In this document: piece by piece, positions 26,439 to 36,100 of the stretch
Layout of the letters: each line of letters begins with the position of its first letter
Numbering within the stretch: the stretch's first letter is position 1
Assembly (NCBI GenBank): GCA_020351875.1
Contig: CP070671.1
Span: 2,667,766-2,731,765 of the forward strand
Source: Chromatiales bacterium
GTDB lineage: Bacteria > Pseudomonadota > Gammaproteobacteria > Steroidobacterales > GCA-2729495
Length of the DNA: 64,000 nt
Direction of reading: 5' to 3'
Notes under the pieces: model-generated
What the model was told of the DNA's origin: nothing
Database searches by the model: none
The model's input: only the letters and a program-made list of their open reading frames with translations
Translations under genes and position numbers: made by a program

Positions 26439-26479
26439 CGACTTTTTGAAGCACCGGCGCAAACAACCCACGCTCGGAC

Positions 26480-26485
26480 TACAAT
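26480..26485 (+). promoter_or_regulatory. -10 element very close to the dsbB start
   Basis: TACAAT lies 6 bp before the dsbB ATG (26492). If used, transcription would begin at or next to the start codon and give a leaderless message. No convincing -35 hexamer was found. Confidence 0.3.
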
Positions 26486-26491
26486 TTACCC

Positions 26492-27001
26492 ATGAAACTG
26501 CTGCTGAACCCTCGCATTGCCAACCTGCTGGGCGCCCTGGTCTGCGCGGGCATGATGGGCTTTGCACTGTTTGCACAGTACGGCCTGAAACTGGAACCGT
26601 GCCCGCTGTGCATCCTGCAGCGCGTGGCGGTAATCGCGATGGGTATTGTCTTCGCGGTAGCAGCGCTGCACGGCCCCGGCCGCGCCGGGGGGTTCGTCTA
26701 TGGCGCGCTGGTGGCCGTTGCCGCGGGCGCCGGCGCCGGTGTGGCCGGCCGCCAGGTCTGGCTGCAGAACCTGCCAAAAGACCAGGTCCCCGCATGCGGG
26801 CCGGGCCTGGATTTCATGCTGGATACCTTTGGCCTGGGCGAAGCGCTGCAGATGGTGCTGTCCGGCTCCGGCGAATGCGCCGACGTGGCGTGGCGCTTCC
26901 TCGGCTTGAGCATGCCCAGTTGGGTCTTGCTGTGGTGCGTGGTCCTGGGCCTGTTTGCGCTGTGGGCGAACTTTCGGCGCCGGGACGAAGCCGCCGCCTA
27001 G
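26492..27001 (+). CDS. dsbB: Disulfide bond formation protein DsbB
   Basis: This 169-residue inner-membrane protein has four transmembrane helices. It reoxidises periplasmic DsbA and passes electrons to quinones. Both cysteine pairs are present: Cys37-Pro-Leu-Cys40 in the first periplasmic loop, and Cys102 and Cys129 in the second. The conserved arginine follows the first pair in ILQRV. The stop overlaps the convergent dapE stop by four bases. Confidence 0.95.
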   Translation: MKLLLNPRIANLLGALVCAGMMGFALFAQYGLKLEPCPLCILQRVAVIAMGIVFAVAALHGPGRAGGFVYGALVAVAAGAGAGVAGRQVWLQNLPKDQVPACGPGLDFMLDTFGLGEALQMVLSGSGECADVAWRFLGLSMPSWVLLWCVVLGLFALWANFRRRDEAAA

Positions 27002-28125
27002 CCGAGCATCGACTTCAGGACATGGCCGTAGACCTCGCGCAGTCGCGGGATATCCGCCACCGGTATCTGCTCGTTGACTTTGTGGATGGTCCGGTTGACC
27101 GGTCCGAACTCCACCACATGCGTGCCCGCGGGCGCAATGAATCGCCCATCGGACGTGCCGCCCCCGGTTGACAGCTCCGGCTCGATACCTGTGACGGCAT
27201 GCACGGCTTCTGCCAGGCGATTCACCAGCGTTTCCACCGGCGTCAGGAAGGGCTTGCCGGACAGGTGCCAGTCCAGTGTGTAGTCCAGTTCGTGCGAGTC
27301 GAACAGTTCCTTCACCCAGGCCTGCAGCTGGTGGTGGTCCCAGACCGTCGAGTAACGAAAATTGAAGCGTGCGCGCAACGCGCCGGGAATCACGTTGGGC
27401 GCCCCCGCGCCGGCTTCCACGTGCACGACCTGGAAGCTCGACGGCGGAAAGAACTCGTTGCCGTCGTCCAGGTTACGGGCGTATAGCTCGGCGAGCACGG
27501 GCGCGAAAGTCTGGATCGGATTGCTGGCCAGCTGCGGATAGGCCACGTGCCCCTGCTGGCCGTGCACGGTGAGCATGCCGCTCAGGGAACCGCGGCGGCC
27601 GATGCGGATCGTGTCACCGAGCCGGGTAGCGCAGGACGGCTCACCGATCACACACCAGTCGATGTGCTCGTCCCGCTCCGTGAGCCTCTCCATGACCTTC
27701 AGGGTGCCTTCCCGGGCGCGTCCCTCTTCATCGCTGGTGATCAGGAACGCGATGGACCCCCTGTGCTTCGGGTGCTCTGCAACGAACTCCGTCACCGCAT
27801 CCACCATGGCCGCCAGGCTCGCCTTCATGTCGGCCGCGCCCCGTCCATAGAGGATCCCGTCGGCGATTTCCGCGGAGAAGGGGTCCCGGTCCCACTCGTC
27901 CATCGGGCCCGGCGGTACCACGTCCGTGTGGCCGGCGAAGCACAACACGGGGGCACCGGTGCCGCGGCGGGCCCAGAAGTTCGTGACTTCGCCGAACGGC
28001 ATGGCTTCGATCGTGAAACCGGCGCGCGCCAGCCGCTCGGCCATCAGCTCCTGGCAGCCGGCATCCTCCGGCGTGACGGACGGCCGCCGGATCAGTTCGC
28101 GGGTGAATTCGAGAGTGTCGCTCAT
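26998..28125 (-). CDS. dapE: Succinyl-diaminopimelate desuccinylase
   Basis: The enzyme has 375 residues from the ATG at 28125, the normal length. The open frame runs further upstream across dapD, but that part is out-of-frame dapD sequence. It is an M20-family zinc hydrolase that releases LL-diaminopimelate from its N-succinyl form for lysine and peptidoglycan. Metal and catalytic motifs are CFAGHTDVVPPG, the GRGAADMK segment, SDEEG and a late STGGGTSDGRF. It lies 11 bp after dapD, which makes the preceding intermediate. Confidence 0.96.
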   Translation of the reverse strand: MSDTLEFTRELIRRPSVTPEDAGCQELMAERLARAGFTIEAMPFGEVTNFWARRGTGAPVLCFAGHTDVVPPGPMDEWDRDPFSAEIADGILYGRGAADMKASLAAMVDAVTEFVAEHPKHRGSIAFLITSDEEGRAREGTLKVMERLTERDEHIDWCVIGEPSCATRLGDTIRIGRRGSLSGMLTVHGQQGHVAYPQLASNPIQTFAPVLAELYARNLDDGNEFFPPSSFQVVHVEAGAGAPNVIPGALRARFNFRYSTVWDHHQLQAWVKELFDSHELDYTLDWHLSGKPFLTPVETLVNRLAEAVHAVTGIEPELSTGGGTSDGRFIAPAGTHVVEFGPVNRTIHKVNEQIPVADIPRLREVYGHVLKSMLG

Positions 28126-28136
28126 GCGTTGCGTGG

Positions 28137-28958
28137 CTAGTCCATGCGCAGCAGTTCGTTGATGCCGACCTTGGCGCGGGTCTTTGCATCGACACGCTTC
28201 ACGATGACGGCGCAATACAGGTCGCAGTGGCCGGTCTTCGACGGCAGCGTTCCGGGCACCACGACGGCACCGGCCGGCACGCGTCCGTAGAACACTTCGT
28301 CTCGCTCCCGGTCGTAGATGCGTGTGCTCTGGCCGATGTAAACGCCCATGGACACGACGGCACCGCGCTCGACGATCACACCCTCGACAATCTCCGAGCG
28401 GGCACCGATGAAACAGTCGTCTTCGATGATCGTCGGGTTGGCCTGCAACGGTTCCAGTACACCGCCGATACCAGCGCCACCAGAGAGATGCACATTGCGG
28501 CCGATTTGCGCGCAGCTGCCCACCGTCGCCCACGTGTCCACCATGGTGCCGTCGCCGACATAGGCGCCAATGTTGACGTACGACGGCATGAGCACCACGC
28601 CCTTGCCGATGTAGGCGCCGCGCCGCACCAGCGCATGGGGCACCACGCGGGCACCGCCGGCGGCAAACCCGGCTTCGTCCATGCCGGCATACTTCAGTGG
28701 CACCTTGTCGTAGAAATTCGTAAAGCCGGCATCGATCGGGACATTGGGTTCCATACCGAAAGACAGCAGCACGGCCTTTTTCAGCCACTGGTTCACGACC
28801 CAGTTGCCGTCACGGGGTTCGGCGACGCGCGCCGCACCCGAATCGAGCAGGTCCACGGCTGCCTGCACGGCTTCGCGCAGCGCGGCCGGCGCTGAAGCCA
28901 GGTCCAGGTCCTGCCGCTGTTCGAACGCGGTCTCGATGGTCTGCTGCAAGTCGTTCAT
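28137..28958 (-). CDS. dapD: Tetrahydrodipicolinate N-succinyltransferase
   Basis: The 273-residue protein is a left-handed beta-helix acyltransferase. It shows hexapeptide-like repeats through the middle ([28 protein letters not shown]) and the family stretch [20 protein letters not shown]. It succinylates tetrahydrodipicolinate in the lysine/diaminopimelate pathway. It lies between glnD and dapE on the same strand; glnD-dapD linkage is typical of gammaproteobacteria. Confidence 0.97.
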   Translation of the reverse strand: MNDLQQTIETAFEQRQDLDLASAPAALREAVQAAVDLLDSGAARVAEPRDGNWVVNQWLKKAVLLSFGMEPNVPIDAGFTNFYDKVPLKYAGMDEAGFAAGGARVVPHALVRRGAYIGKGVVLMPSYVNIGAYVGDGTMVDTWATVGSCAQIGRNVHLSGGAGIGGVLEPLQANPTIIEDDCFIGARSEIVEGVIVERGAVVSMGVYIGQSTRIYDRERDEVFYGRVPAGAVVVPGTLPSKTGHCDLYCAVIVKRVDAKTRAKVGINELLRMD

Positions 28959-28978
28959 GGTGTGCTCGTGAGTGAAGT

Positions 28979-31714
28979 CTAGTCCTGGGTCGACAGGGCG
29001 CTGAGCAGCGCCGCCTGCAGATCATCGCACGTGTCCCGGGACAGTGGCTGGTGATCAGCATTGGTGACGTAGAAGGCATCCTCGGCCCGCTCACCCACCG
29101 TGGCGATCTTGGCCGTCTGAATCTTGATGTCGTAGTCGCGGAACAGGTTCCCCACCATGCTCAGCAGGCCCGGGTGATCCGCGGCAACCAGCTCGATCAC
29201 CGTGCGCTGGTTCCGTTCGTCGGTCGTGAACGACGCGACCGGCTGGGTCGGGAACATACGGATCTGACGCGGCGCGCGCCGGCGCACGGTCGGCGAGAAC
29301 TCACCACCGGCGTGTAAATCGGACTCCAGCCGACTCTTCAGTTGCTGCAGCCGTTCCGGGTCGACCACCGGGCCACCATCGGCTTCCAGGAACACGTACG
29401 TGGACAGGCTCTGGCCCTTCGGCAGCGGAACGATGCGGGCATCGGTGACGTTCAATCCCATTTCGTCGAAAATCGCCGTCGCAATTGCGAAGGCGGGGGT
29501 CGTCTGCGGTGTAAACAGGAAGACTGCATTGCCGCTCCCGGTGAGCTGCCGGCGCAGATCGACGAGCACCTTGCGGCCGACATTGGCGGGGTCGGCCAGC
29601 ATCTGCGTGTGGGCGACGATCTCCCCGGGATCGCAGCGCAGGAAGTAATCCTCGCTGAAGGCCAGCCATGTATCTTCGATCGTACTGTCGTCCATGCCCT
29701 CCGCCGACAGCCTTGCCTTCGCGGCCGAGCGCCGCGCCTGCAGCAGTTCGTCTCTGTCGATCGGCCGTTCCAGGCCGCGCCGCAAGGCCTGCCGGGTGAG
29801 CGCCTGCAACTCTTCGAACAGCTGGGCCCGCCAGGAGTTCCAGAGCTTCGGGTTCGTGCCGCGCACGTCCGCTACGGTCAACAGGTACAGGCAATCCAGG
29901 TGCTGCTCGTCGCCGACCAGCTCAGCGAACTCGCGAATGACCTCGACGTCGCTCAGGTCTTTCTTCTGCGCGGTCAGGGACAGTGCCAGGTGATGGCGCA
30001 CGAGCCACGCCACGAGGCGGGCGTCATAGCGGTTCAGGCCGTGTTCCAGGCAGAAGGACTCCGCATCCATGGCCCCGAGTTCCGAGTGGTCACCGCCACG
30101 GCCCTTGGCAATGTCGTGGAACAGCGCCCCGAGATACACGAGCTCCGGGTTCGGCAGCGCCTGCATGATTTCCGAGCAGCGCGGAAATTCGTTGTTGAAC
30201 TGGGGCAGGGCAAAACGCCGCAGGTTGCTGACGACGAACAGCGTGTGCGCGTCGACGGTATAGGCGTGAAACAGGTCGTACTGCATTCTGCCGACGATGC
30301 GGCCGAAGGCCGGGATGTACTGGCCAAGCACTCCGTAGCGGTTCATGCGCCGTAACTCGTGCGTCACGCCGGTCGGCGCACGGACGATGTCCAGGAACAG
30401 GCGGTGATTGCGCGGGTCCTGTCGGAACTCATCATCAATCAGGTACAGGTACTGGCGGATCGCCGTAATCGTGGCGGCGCCCACGCCCCTTATCTCCGGG
30501 TGCGACTGGAGCAGCAGGAAGACTTCCAGCAGTGCTGAAGGATAGTCCCGAAATACCACCTCGTCCGTGACTTGCAGAAAGCCGTTCCTGAGTTCGAAGC
30601 GTTCGTTCAGGCTCTCCGGTGGCGCTTGCGGGTCCAGCAGGATGGTTTCCTGGAAAATCTGCAGCACCATTTCGTTCAGTCGGCTCACCTCCATTGCCGT
30701 CCGGTAGAAGCGCTGCATCAGCTGCTCGACAGCGAGCATGTAGGACGCATCCTCGTAGCCAAAGATGGTGGCGATACGCGCCTGGTGGTCGAACAGCAGG
30801 CGGTCTTCCCGGCGCCCGGTCAGGGAATGCAGGGCGAAACGCATTCGACAGAGAAATTCCCGACCCTCTTCCAGCAGGCGCAGCTGTGTCACGGTAATAA
30901 ATCCCCGGTCACACAGGTCGCGCAGGGTCGTCGCGCCGCAGCGGCGGCGCCCCACCCACACGATGTTCTGGATGTCGCGCAGGCCGCCCGGACCGTTTTT
31001 CACGTTTGGCTCGAGATTGTGGGCCGTGTCGTCGTACTGGGCGTGGCGAGTTGCCTGTTCGCGGAGCTTGGCCCGCAGGAAGTCCGGTGCCGGCCACAGC
31101 GCTGAGGGTCCGACGGCCTCGCGCATGCGCGCAAAGAGTGCGTCGGGTCCGGTGAGAAGCCGCGCTTCCATGAGCGTGGTCGCCACGCCCAGGTCACGGC
31201 GGCATTCGGCCGCACATTCGTCGACAGAACGCGCGCTGTGACCAATGTCCAGGCCCAGGTCCCACAGCAGCGTCAGGAAGCGAGCCAGGTTGTCGCTCGC
31301 CCGGTCGTGGCTGCAGCCGTCCAGCAGAACCAGCAGGTCGATGTCGGAGGCAGGATGCAGTTCGCCCCGACCGTAGCCGCCCACGGCCACCAGCGAGACG
31401 TCGGGCAGGTTGGCAGCAGCCGTGCCGTTCCACGCCGACAGGACGATGGCGTCCATCAAGCGTGCGCGGTCAATCATCAGCTGCCCGGCCGGCTCCCCTT
31501 CCAGGAAGCGTATTGTCAGCGCGGCCGTCCCGCCGCTGAGAATGTCCTGCAGGCGTTCCCGGTCCGCCCCGGCCGCTGCCACGACCCCGTCCAGGTACTC
31601 CCAGTCGAGGTTCTCACCGTGACTGCCCAGGTAGGCCTGGGCGTGCCGGATGGCTTCCGGGGCCAGAAACGGTGCCTGGTCACCCGACGCCGGCACCTGT
31701 ATCGCGACGTTCAT
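28979..31714 (-). CDS. glnD: Bifunctional [protein-PII] uridylyltransferase / uridylyl-removing enzyme
   Basis: The protein has 911 residues from the ATG at 31714. It uridylylates and deuridylylates PII proteins according to glutamine level. The nucleotidyltransferase domain has [19 protein letters not shown] (Gly112 to Leu130, Asp124/Asp126). Further on there are a linker, an HD domain with [17 protein letters not shown], and two C-terminal ACT glutamine-sensing domains (about residues 690-900). The start overlaps the map stop as ATGA, so the two are translationally coupled. The open frame extends upstream through map, but that part is shadow. Confidence 0.96.
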   Translation of the reverse strand: MNVAIQVPASGDQAPFLAPEAIRHAQAYLGSHGENLDWEYLDGVVAAAGADRERLQDILSGGTAALTIRFLEGEPAGQLMIDRARLMDAIVLSAWNGTAAANLPDVSLVAVGGYGRGELHPASDIDLLVLLDGCSHDRASDNLARFLTLLWDLGLDIGHSARSVDECAAECRRDLGVATTLMEARLLTGPDALFARMREAVGPSALWPAPDFLRAKLREQATRHAQYDDTAHNLEPNVKNGPGGLRDIQNIVWVGRRRCGATTLRDLCDRGFITVTQLRLLEEGREFLCRMRFALHSLTGRREDRLLFDHQARIATIFGYEDASYMLAVEQLMQRFYRTAMEVSRLNEMVLQIFQETILLDPQAPPESLNERFELRNGFLQVTDEVVFRDYPSALLEVFLLLQSHPEIRGVGAATITAIRQYLYLIDDEFRQDPRNHRLFLDIVRAPTGVTHELRRMNRYGVLGQYIPAFGRIVGRMQYDLFHAYTVDAHTLFVVSNLRRFALPQFNNEFPRCSEIMQALPNPELVYLGALFHDIAKGRGGDHSELGAMDAESFCLEHGLNRYDARLVAWLVRHHLALSLTAQKKDLSDVEVIREFAELVGDEQHLDCLYLLTVADVRGTNPKLWNSWRAQLFEELQALTRQALRRGLERPIDRDELLQARRSAAKARLSAEGMDDSTIEDTWLAFSEDYFLRCDPGEIVAHTQMLADPANVGRKVLVDLRRQLTGSGNAVFLFTPQTTPAFAIATAIFDEMGLNVTDARIVPLPKGQSLSTYVFLEADGGPVVDPERLQQLKSRLESDLHAGGEFSPTVRRRAPRQIRMFPTQPVASFTTDERNQRTVIELVAADHPGLLSMVGNLFRDYDIKIQTAKIATVGERAEDAFYVTNADHQPLSRDTCDDLQAALLSALSTQD

Positions 31715-32478
31715 GACCGTTCTGCCGCGCCGAGCGTCAGCACTTCGTGCCCGTCTGCCGTCACCAGGATCGTGTGCTCCCACTGGGCCGACAGCCGCCC
31801 ATCCTTGGTCACGACGGTCCAGCCGTCGGGCTTCAGGCGCACGTGGCGTTTGCCCGCGTTCACCATGGGTTCGATCGTGAAGGTCATGCCTTGCACCAGC
31901 TCGACGCCAGTGCCGGGCCGCCCGTAGTGCAGCACCTGGGGATCCTCGTGAAACTGCCGGCCGATGCCGTGGCCGCAGTATTCGCGCACGATGCTGGTGT
32001 GCTGCGCTTCGGCGTAGGTCTGTATCGCGTGCCCTATATCGCCCAGGCGCGCGCCGGGCCGCACCTGGCGAATGCCGAGCCACATGGCCTCGTGGGCGAT
32101 GGCCGCCAGCCGTTGGCTGGCCGGCGCAACCTTGCCCACGGGGAACATGCGGCTGGAGTCACCGTGAAAGCCGTCCTTGATGACGGTGATATCGATGTTG
32201 ACGACGTCGCCGTTCCCCAGCCGCTTGGGGCCCGGAATGCCATGGCAAACCACGTGGTTGACAGACGTGCAGATGGATTTCGGGAACCCCCTGTAGTTCA
32301 GGGGTGCCGGAATCGCCTTCTGCTCGTTAACGATGTATTCGTGGCAGATCGCATCCAGTTCGTCGGTGGTGACGCCCGGTTTGACGTATTCGCCAATCAT
32401 ATCGAGCACGTCAGCGGTCAGCCTGCCGGCAACCCGCATCTTGGCCTGTTCGTCCGGGGTCTTTACGGTGACATTCAT
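31711..32478 (-). CDS. map: Methionine aminopeptidase type I
   Basis: The enzyme has 255 residues from the ATG at 32478 and removes the initiator methionine from new proteins. The dinuclear metal site is visible: Asp in VNIDITV, Asp in GDSSRMF, His in GHGIGRQFHEDP, and Glu in TIEPMV and AQWEHTIL. It is divergent from rpsB, as in other gammaproteobacteria, and overlaps glnD by four bases. Confidence 0.96.
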   Translation of the reverse strand: MNVTVKTPDEQAKMRVAGRLTADVLDMIGEYVKPGVTTDELDAICHEYIVNEQKAIPAPLNYRGFPKSICTSVNHVVCHGIPGPKRLGNGDVVNIDITVIKDGFHGDSSRMFPVGKVAPASQRLAAIAHEAMWLGIRQVRPGARLGDIGHAIQTYAEAQHTSIVREYCGHGIGRQFHEDPQVLHYGRPGTGVELVQGMTFTIEPMVNAGKRHVRLKPDGWTVVTKDGRLSAQWEHTILVTADGHEVLTLGAAERS

Positions 32479-32630
32479 CGTGTGGTCCGGGGCAGCTGGC
32501 GTGAGTGATCGGCGGGGCCTTGCCAGCCATCCACGGTGCCCCATGGGCCGCAGCACAGCGCATCGTCGGCGCGCGTCTCGCAGCCCGGACGCTGGCCATG
32601 GCAACGCCAGCCGCGGCTGGCGCCGGCGCG

Positions 32631-32659
32631 TTGTTGCTAAAAACGGTCTATGGTATAAA
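32631..32659 (+). promoter_or_regulatory. rpsB-tsf promoter
   Basis: TTGTTG (32631-32636) and TATAAA (32654-32659) are 17 bp apart, followed by the GC-rich discriminator GCGCGCGCC. Such a discriminator is typical of promoters repressed by ppGpp during amino-acid starvation. It is the only strong promoter seen between map and rpsB. Confidence 0.6.
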
Positions 32660-32665
32660 GCGCGC

Positions 32666-32772
32666 GCCTTTCAGGCAATAAATCCACACATGTGCCGTCA
32701 CATTCGGCTGGGTGCCCAGGCTTTGCCAGGGTTGCCGCTTGGGGCACATGGAGGCTCAACCCAGGAGAGACC
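32666..32772 (+). promoter_or_regulatory. Probable S2 autoregulatory mRNA leader (t44-like)
   Basis: The transcript leader is about 107 nt and can fold on itself. CTGGGT (32708-32713) is complementary to ACCCAG (32759-32764), which includes part of the ribosome binding site, and GTGCCC (32712-32717) is complementary to GGGCAC (32742-32747). Gammaproteobacterial rpsB genes carry a structured leader (Rfam t44) through which S2 represses its own mRNA. The base pairing is seen; the regulatory role is inferred. Confidence 0.5.
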
Positions 32773-33774
32773 ATGAACGACATCAGCATGCGCCAGATGC
32801 TGGAAGCTGGCGTGCACTTCGGGCATCAGACCCGCTACTGGAACCCCAAGATGGCACCGTTCATCTTCGGGTCCCGTAACAATATTCACATCATCAACCT
32901 GGAGCAGACGCTGCCGCTCTTTGGGTCTGCATGCACGTTCTTACGCAACGTGATTGCCGACGGTGGCAAGGTGCTTTTCGTTGGCACGAAGCGGTCGGCT
33001 CGGGAAGCGGTGCGAACCGAGGCACGGCGTTGCGGTATGCCTTTCGTCAGCCACCGCTGGCTCGGTGGGATGCTGACCAACTTCAAGACCATTCGCCAGT
33101 CGATCAAGCGGCTGGAGAACATCGAGGAGATGGAAGAAAACGGCACCTTCGAACAGCTGACCAAAAAAGAGGTGCTGAACCTGCGGCGCGAGCAGGAGAA
33201 ACTCGAGCGAAGTCTCGGTGGCATCAAGGACATGAAGGCGCTGCCGGATGCGCTGTTCGTCATTGACGTCGGTCACGAGAAGATTGCGGTGCACGAGGCC
33301 CGCGTGCTGGGCATTCCGGTGGTTGGTGTAGTGGATACGAACTGTTCGCCAGAGAAGGTCGACTACGTGATTCCGGGTAACGACGATGCAATGCGGGCCG
33401 CCCAGCTCTATACGAGCGGTGTTGCCGACGCGGTGCTGCAGGGCAAAGAGTCCATTCCTGCCATTCCCGGTGGCGAGGACGAGTTCGTCGAACTGGACGA
33501 AGAGGGCAAGCCCCGCGAGCGCACGGCGAAGCGCGCCCCCGCGCGCAAGACCACGCGCAAGAAGCGGGCCAGCGCGAAGCCGGCTGCCAAGGCGGCTGCC
33601 AAGGCCAAAACAGATAAGGCCCCGGTGGTAGAAGCGTCAAAAGCCGCGGCTGCAGACGCCCCCGCGGAGAGCGACGAGGAAGCAGCCGCACCGGCAGCGG
33701 AGACGGCGGCAGCGCCCGCAGAACCTGCCGCCGAGGCGGCAACGGACAGCAAGGACGACAAAGACGCATCGTGA
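32773..33774 (+). CDS. rpsB: 30S ribosomal protein S2 with long basic/acidic C-terminal tail
   Basis: The protein has 333 residues from the ATG at 32773, placed behind CCAGGAGAG; the frame is open further upstream but that is the leader. Residues 1-250 are a standard S2 ([41 protein letters not shown]). Typical S2 has about 240 residues. Here a tail of about 83 residues follows: first Lys/Arg/Ala-rich (251-285), then Ala/Glu/Pro-rich and acidic (286-333). The tail looks disordered and of low complexity. tsf follows after 24 bp, the usual operon. Confidence 0.97.
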   Translation: MNDISMRQMLEAGVHFGHQTRYWNPKMAPFIFGSRNNIHIINLEQTLPLFGSACTFLRNVIADGGKVLFVGTKRSAREAVRTEARRCGMPFVSHRWLGGMLTNFKTIRQSIKRLENIEEMEENGTFEQLTKKEVLNLRREQEKLERSLGGIKDMKALPDALFVIDVGHEKIAVHEARVLGIPVVGVVDTNCSPEKVDYVIPGNDDAMRAAQLYTSGVADAVLQGKESIPAIPGGEDEFVELDEEGKPRERTAKRAPARKTTRKKRASAKPAAKAAAKAKTDKAPVVEASKAAAADAPAESDEEAAAPAAETAAAPAEPAAEAATDSKDDKDAS

Positions 33775-33798
33775 GCGCATGAGCGCAGGGACATAGCA

Positions 33799-34674
33799 AT
33801 GGCAATTACAGCAAGTCTGGTTAAAGAACTGCGCGAGCGCTCCGGCGCCGGCATGATGGAGTGCAAGAAGGCGCTGGTGGAAACGGACGGCGATCTGGAC
33901 GCCGCGCAGGAACAGCTGCGGAAAAAGGGCCAGGCCAAAGCCGAGAAAAAGGCCGGGAGGATTGCGGCCGAAGGTCGCATCGAGCTGGCGAGCGCCGCCG
34001 GCCGCGCCGTGCTCGTGGAAGTGAACTGCGAAACGGATTTCGTGGCGAAGGACGAGAACTTTCTGGCGTTCGCGCGGCGGGCCGCGGAACTCGCCCTGCA
34101 GCACGACTGTGACGACGTGGCGGCGCTGATGGCCCAGCAGGTGGACGGGGGTACGCTGGAGGAAGCGCGCCTGGCGCTGGTGGCCAAGATCGGTGAGAAC
34201 ATCAACGTGCGGCGCCTGCATGTGTTGCGCCCGGCCGGTGAGGTGGGTGCCTACCTGCACGGTACCAGGATCGGTGTCGTGGTCGACGTCGACGGGGCCG
34301 ACGAGGGGCTGCGCAAGGACCTCGCCATGCATATCGCGGCGACCAATCCGCGCTGCGTGTCGGCAGACGACCTGCCCGCGGCGGAGGTGGAGAAGGAGCG
34401 GGCGATCCTGGCCGACCAGGCCGCCCAGGAAGGCAAGCCGCCCGAGATAGTTGCAAAAATGGTCGAAGGCCGGCTCAGGAAGTACCTGAACGAAATCACG
34501 TTGCTGGGACAGCCTTTTGTGAAGGATCCCGATATCAGCGTCGGCAAACTGCTTGACCAGCAGGGGGCCAGCGTGCATGCCTATCTGCGGCTTGAAGTCG
34601 GTGAAGGCATTGAAAAGAAGGCCGAGGACTTCGCTGCAGAAGTCCAGGCCCAGGTCGAAGCGTCGGGGGGTTGA
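33799..34674 (+). CDS. tsf: Elongation factor Ts
   Basis: This 291-residue guanine nucleotide exchange factor recycles EF-Tu. The N-terminal UBA-like domain has ELRERSGAGMMECKKAL, and the core has VEVNCETDFVAKDENF and the late LLGQPFVKDP. Length and position after rpsB are as expected. A strong terminator follows. Confidence 0.97.
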   Translation: MAITASLVKELRERSGAGMMECKKALVETDGDLDAAQEQLRKKGQAKAEKKAGRIAAEGRIELASAAGRAVLVEVNCETDFVAKDENFLAFARRAAELALQHDCDDVAALMAQQVDGGTLEEARLALVAKIGENINVRRLHVLRPAGEVGAYLHGTRIGVVVDVDGADEGLRKDLAMHIAATNPRCVSADDLPAAEVEKERAILADQAAQEGKPPEIVAKMVEGRLRKYLNEITLLGQPFVKDPDISVGKLLDQQGASVHAYLRLEVGEGIEKKAEDFAAEVQAQVEASGG

Positions 34675-34720
34675 GAAACAGTTCGCAGGAATCCCTGCCG
34701 ATTGCGTTAGACTGGTAGAA

Positions 34721-34746
34721 AACCCCGCCCCGGCGGGGTTATTTTT
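34721..34746 (+). terminator. Intrinsic terminator of rpsB-tsf
   Basis: AACCCCGCC (34721-34729) and GGCGGGGTT (34732-34740) form a perfect 9-bp GC-rich stem with a minimal loop, directly followed by ATTTTT. It lies 46 bp after the tsf stop and 24 bp before pyrH. Confidence 0.9.
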
Positions 34747-34769
34747 GGGTAACTCGGAGCAGTAGCCGC

Positions 34770-35495
34770 GTGGACAGCCCCCCATTGCCCTATCGTCGGA
34801 TCCTGTTGAAGCTCAGCGGCGAAGCGCTGCTGGGCGGCGAAGACTACGGCATCGACCCGGCCGTGCTGTCGCGCATTGCCGAAGAGGTCAAGCAGGTCCT
34901 GGCCCGGGGCGTGCAGGTCGGTATCGTGATCGGCGGCGGCAATATCTTTCGCGGTGCGGGCCTCGCGCGGGCTGGCATGGACCGCGTGACCGGCGACCAC
35001 ATGGGCATGCTTGCCACGGTGATCAATTCGCTGGCGATGCAGGATGCGATGGAGCGCGTCGGTATTTACGCGCGCGTCATGTCGGCGCTGCAGATCAACG
35101 AAGTCTGTGAAGACTACATCCGCCGGCGGGCCGTCCGTCATCTTGAGAAGGGGCGTGCGGTGGTCTTTGCAGCCGGCACCGGCAACCCGTTCTTCACCAC
35201 GGACACGGCCGCGGCGCTGCGGGCCATCGAGATCAGCGCCGACGTGCTGATCAAGGCGACGAAAGTGGATGGTGTCTACGACGACGATCCTGCGAAGAAT
35301 CCGGCGGCGAAACGTTACGATCTGTTGTCCTTCGACACGGTCATCAGCGACAAGCTGAACGTGATGGATACAACGGCCGTGGTGATGTGCCGGGACAACG
35401 GGCTTCCCATCCGGGTTTTCAATCTCACCGAAGAGGGAGCGCTGCTGCGGCTGGTCGGCGGTGAAGACGTGGGTACGCTGGTGTCCGCCGGCTGA
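34770..35495 (+). CDS. pyrH: UMP kinase
   Basis: The 241-residue bacterial UMP kinase of the amino-acid-kinase fold phosphorylates UMP to UDP. Motifs: [12 protein letters not shown] near the N terminus, [30 protein letters not shown] and [13 protein letters not shown]. It begins with GTG at 34770. It lies behind the rpsB-tsf terminator and 26 bp before frr, the conserved order. Confidence 0.97.
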   Translation: MDSPPLPYRRILLKLSGEALLGGEDYGIDPAVLSRIAEEVKQVLARGVQVGIVIGGGNIFRGAGLARAGMDRVTGDHMGMLATVINSLAMQDAMERVGIYARVMSALQINEVCEDYIRRRAVRHLEKGRAVVFAAGTGNPFFTTDTAAALRAIEISADVLIKATKVDGVYDDDPAKNPAAKRYDLLSFDTVISDKLNVMDTTAVVMCRDNGLPIRVFNLTEEGALLRLVGGEDVGTLVSAG

Positions 35496-35521
35496 CGCAA
35501 CGGGACGGAGGGCTGGAACAG

Positions 35522-36079
35522 GTGATCGAAGATATCAAGAAAGACGCTGCTCAGCGCATGCGCAAGAGCGTCGAGTCGCTTGGCCACGCAATGCGCAAGT
35601 TGCGCACCGGGCGCGCCCAGCCGAGCCTGTTGGAACACCTGGTCGTGGACTATTACGGATCGGAGGTGCCGCTGACACAGACGGCGAATATCGCCGTGGA
35701 GGACTCCCGGACGCTCACGGTCACCCCCTGGGAGCAGAAGATGATCCCGGTGATTGAGAAAGCCATCATCAACTCGGACCTGGGCCTGACCCCCGCATCG
35801 GCCGGGGTAGTGATTCGGGTGCCGTTGCCGCCGCTGACGGAAGAGCGGCGCAAGGACCTGGCCAAGCTCGTCAAGCAGGAGGCGGAGAACGCGCGCATCG
35901 CCGTGCGAAACATCCGGCGTGATGCGCTGCACGACCTGAAAGAACTGCTCAAGGACAAAGAGATCACGGAAGACGAAGAGCGGCGCGGGCAGCAGTTAAT
36001 GCAGGAAATCACCGATCAGCATGTGGCCGAGATCGACAAGGTATCGGAAGAAAAACAGCAGGAAATCATGAGCTTCTGA
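35522..36079 (+). CDS. frr: Ribosome-recycling factor
   Basis: This 185-residue protein splits post-termination ribosomes together with EF-G. The three-helix bundle ends are recognisable from [12 protein letters not shown], the [12 protein letters not shown] segment and the C-terminal [14 protein letters not shown]. The start is GTG at 35522 with a purine-rich GGAACAG upstream. Confidence 0.97.
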   Translation: MIEDIKKDAAQRMRKSVESLGHAMRKLRTGRAQPSLLEHLVVDYYGSEVPLTQTANIAVEDSRTLTVTPWEQKMIPVIEKAIINSDLGLTPASAGVVIRVPLPPLTEERRKDLAKLVKQEAENARIAVRNIRRDALHDLKELLKDKEITEDEERRGQQLMQEITDQHVAEIDKVSEEKQQEIMSF

Positions 36080-36100
36080 AAGTTTTATCAATTACTTTCT

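Noticed and set aside
28126-28788. Upstream extension of the dapE frame
   Set aside because: It is dapD read in another frame; family alignment starts dapE at 28125.
31715-32083. Upstream extension of the glnD frame
   Set aside because: It is map read in another frame; GlnD homology starts at 31714 and the ATGA overlap supports that start.
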